The notes under the pieces are model-generated. The model was not told the origin of the DNA. It saw nothing but the letters and a program-made list of their open reading frames with translations, and did not search any database. Source: Klebsiella pneumoniae (GTDB taxonomy: Bacteria > Bacteroidota > Bacteroidia > Flavobacteriales > Flavobacteriaceae). From it: a stretch of DNA of 6,243 bases. Both the position numbers and the translations under genes were made by a program. Below are positions 5,665-6,243 of the stretch, one piece after another. Positions within the stretch are counted from its first letter, which is position 1; the number at the start of each line of letters is the position of its first letter. The stretch is from positions 1 to 6,243 of the forward strand of contig CALPPA020000109.1 in the NCBI GenBank assembly GCA_943325355.2, in the 5' to 3' direction.

Positions 5665-6131
5665 TATTTTTTACGTTTTATAGGTCCAATTGCATCCTCA
5701 ATGTCAGCTTCCTTGTTGGATTCGTCTGCTATTAAATGTGATTTTACATTTTCAATTTCAGTAGAAGATGGTGCTATATTTTCGGCTATTGGGTTTGGGT
5801 TTTCGTCTACGATACTACTTTTTACTTTGTCAATTTCGGACGAAAAATTATCCGAAATTCCTTTTAAAGGATTGTTGTCTCCAAGCAAATTGGTTTTAGC
5901 ACTATTGATTTCAGAGGTGATATTGTTAGTCAAATCGCTCAACATATTTTGGTCGAAACCATTTGCTTCAGCGCCTTTTTGAATTTCGTTTTTAATATCG
6001 TTGGTGGCATTTTTTAGTTGCGCCATCGCTTTGCCCATTGTGCGCGCCATTTCCGGAACTTTATCGGACCCGAAAAGCATTAGAACAACAAACATTATGA
6101 ATATTAATTCGCCACCGCCTATTCCAAACAT
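5664..6131 (-). CDS. tatA: Sec-independent translocase protein TatA/TatB family, with extended repetitive tail
   Basis: TatA-type proteins form the pore-like part of the twin-arginine system that moves folded proteins across the inner membrane. The first 45 residues are classic. A short N-out segment MFGIGGGEL leads into a transmembrane helix (about 8-20), the FG hinge (20-21) and an amphipathic helix GSDKVPEMARTMGKAMAQLKN. Position 8 is Glu, as in TatB and many single-component systems; most TatA proteins have Gln or another polar residue there. At 155 residues it is longer than a typical TatA (roughly 60-90). The tail (about 60-155) is hydrophilic and holds three degenerate copies of an about 17-residue unit, then a basic end IKRKK. 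No tatC is in the window. A TAACTTTG element sits upstream, and the stop overlaps the PAP2 start. Confidence 0.92.
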   Translation of the reverse strand: MFGIGGGELIFIMFVVLMLFGSDKVPEMARTMGKAMAQLKNATNDIKNEIQKGAEANGFDQNMLSDLTNNITSEINSAKTNLLGDNNPLKGISDNFSSEIDKVKSSIVDENPNPIAENIAPSSTEIENVKSHLIADESNKEADIEDAIGPIKRKK

Positions 6132-6149
6132 AATCTATTTTTTATAGTG

Positions 6150-6176
6150 CAAAGTTACAATGATGTTCAGTTACAA
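6150..6176 (-). promoter_or_regulatory. Promoter of the tatA-PAP2 operon (TTG-N16-TAACTTTG)
   Basis: On the minus strand TAACTTTG (6157-6150) matches TAnnTTTG, and a TTG (6176-6174) lies 16 bp upstream, one base short of the usual 17-23. It sits 18 nt before the ATG at 6131. Together with the PAP2 overlap this suggests a two-gene unit with its own promoter. Confidence 0.55.
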
Positions 6177-6183
6177 TAAAGTG

Positions 6184-6201
6184 TAATTAAAAAATTAATT
6201 A
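6184..6201. repeat. AT-only inverted repeat TAATTAA-N4-TTAATTA
   Basis: A perfect 7-bp inverted repeat with a 4-base spacer lies between the upstream partial gene and the tatA promoter. It has no G or C in the stem, so it would be a weak hairpin. It may be chance in AT-rich DNA. Confidence 0.25.
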
Positions 6202-6208
6202 GCATTAA

Positions 6209-6243
6209 TCAAATTTTGATTTTGCCTCCACCTTTGGCCAAGT
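6209..6243 (-). CDS. C-terminal end of an unidentified upstream gene (partial)
   Basis: On the minus strand an open frame enters from the right edge and ends with LAKGGGKIKI and TGA at 6209-6211. The Gly/Lys-rich, hydrophobic-alternating end looks like a real protein terminus, and its codons use more G and C (GCC, GGC, GGT) than the AT-rich spacer that follows. The same-strand order and a 52-bp spacer to the tatA -33 area (77 bp to its ATG) fit a gene ahead of tatA. Too little is visible to name it. A second frame (ending LINAN, TAA at about 6196-6198) is possible but looks less protein-like. Confidence 0.45.
   Translation of the reverse strand, partial: LAKGGGKIKI

Noticed and set aside
5632..5982. 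Plus-strand open frame of 116 codons, Ser/Leu/Ile-rich
   Set aside because: It is antisense to tatA and the start of the PAP2 gene. Its hydrophobic look is produced by the complement of the tatA tail's codons.
1..6243. Defence system, prophage, insertion sequence, CRISPR array or RNA gene
   Set aside because: Every sizeable open frame is assigned to a housekeeping or envelope family or to a shadow frame. No spaced repeats, transposase motifs, terminal inverted repeats or tRNA-like folds were seen.

Overview
The window is AT-rich and reads as chromosomal DNA from a Bacteroidota bacterium, most likely the family Flavobacteriaceae and probably Flavobacterium or a close relative. The evidence is the TAnnTTTG promoter -7 elements in front of several genes, the near absence of Shine-Dalgarno sequences, and protein families typical of that group: a region 2/region 4 ECF sigma factor paired with a single-pass membrane partner, a short-leader rlmN, and a long-tailed TatA. 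I see no rRNA, tRNA, CRISPR array, insertion sequence, phage gene or plasmid function.

Layout from left to right. (1) Positions 1-963, minus strand: an ECF-type sigma factor gene with a TTG start overlaps by 14 bp the start of a single-pass membrane protein, a likely anti-sigma or sigma-partner protein that runs off the left edge. The sigma gene is preceded by a good ECF-type promoter (TGCAACC, 16 bp, CGTCTT), which suggests autoregulation. (2) Positions 1099-2076, minus strand: a trans-type polyprenyl diphosphate synthase, probably for the menaquinone side chain. (3) A 318-bp non-coding stretch, then positions 2395-3261, plus strand: a secreted lipoprotein of unknown function, preceded by both a TAAATTTG element and an AACC...GGTC motif resembling the sigma gene's own promoter. 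(4) Positions 3313-4353, minus strand: RlmN, separated from the lipoprotein gene by a compact bidirectional terminator. (5) Positions 4425-5066, plus strand: a caffeoyl-CoA-type O-methyltransferase, divergent from rlmN. (6) Positions 5101-6131, minus strand: a TatA-family protein gene and a PAP2 phosphatase gene fused by a TAATG overlap. A 26-bp repeat-like element fills most of the 34-bp gap where the PAP2 gene converges with the methyltransferase gene. (7) The right edge holds the last codons of another minus-strand gene.

Most of this is ordinary housekeeping content: isoprenoid chain synthesis, rRNA/tRNA methylation, lipid phosphate hydrolysis and Tat export. The part most open to new biology is the sigma factor, its membrane partner and the orphan lipoprotein. 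The shared promoter-like motifs suggest a small envelope-linked regulon, but this is inferred from two sites only. Secondary points of interest are a threefold degenerate repeat in the TatA tail, a paired TxDxGxxxC cysteine motif in the lipoprotein, and the repeat element at 5074-5099.
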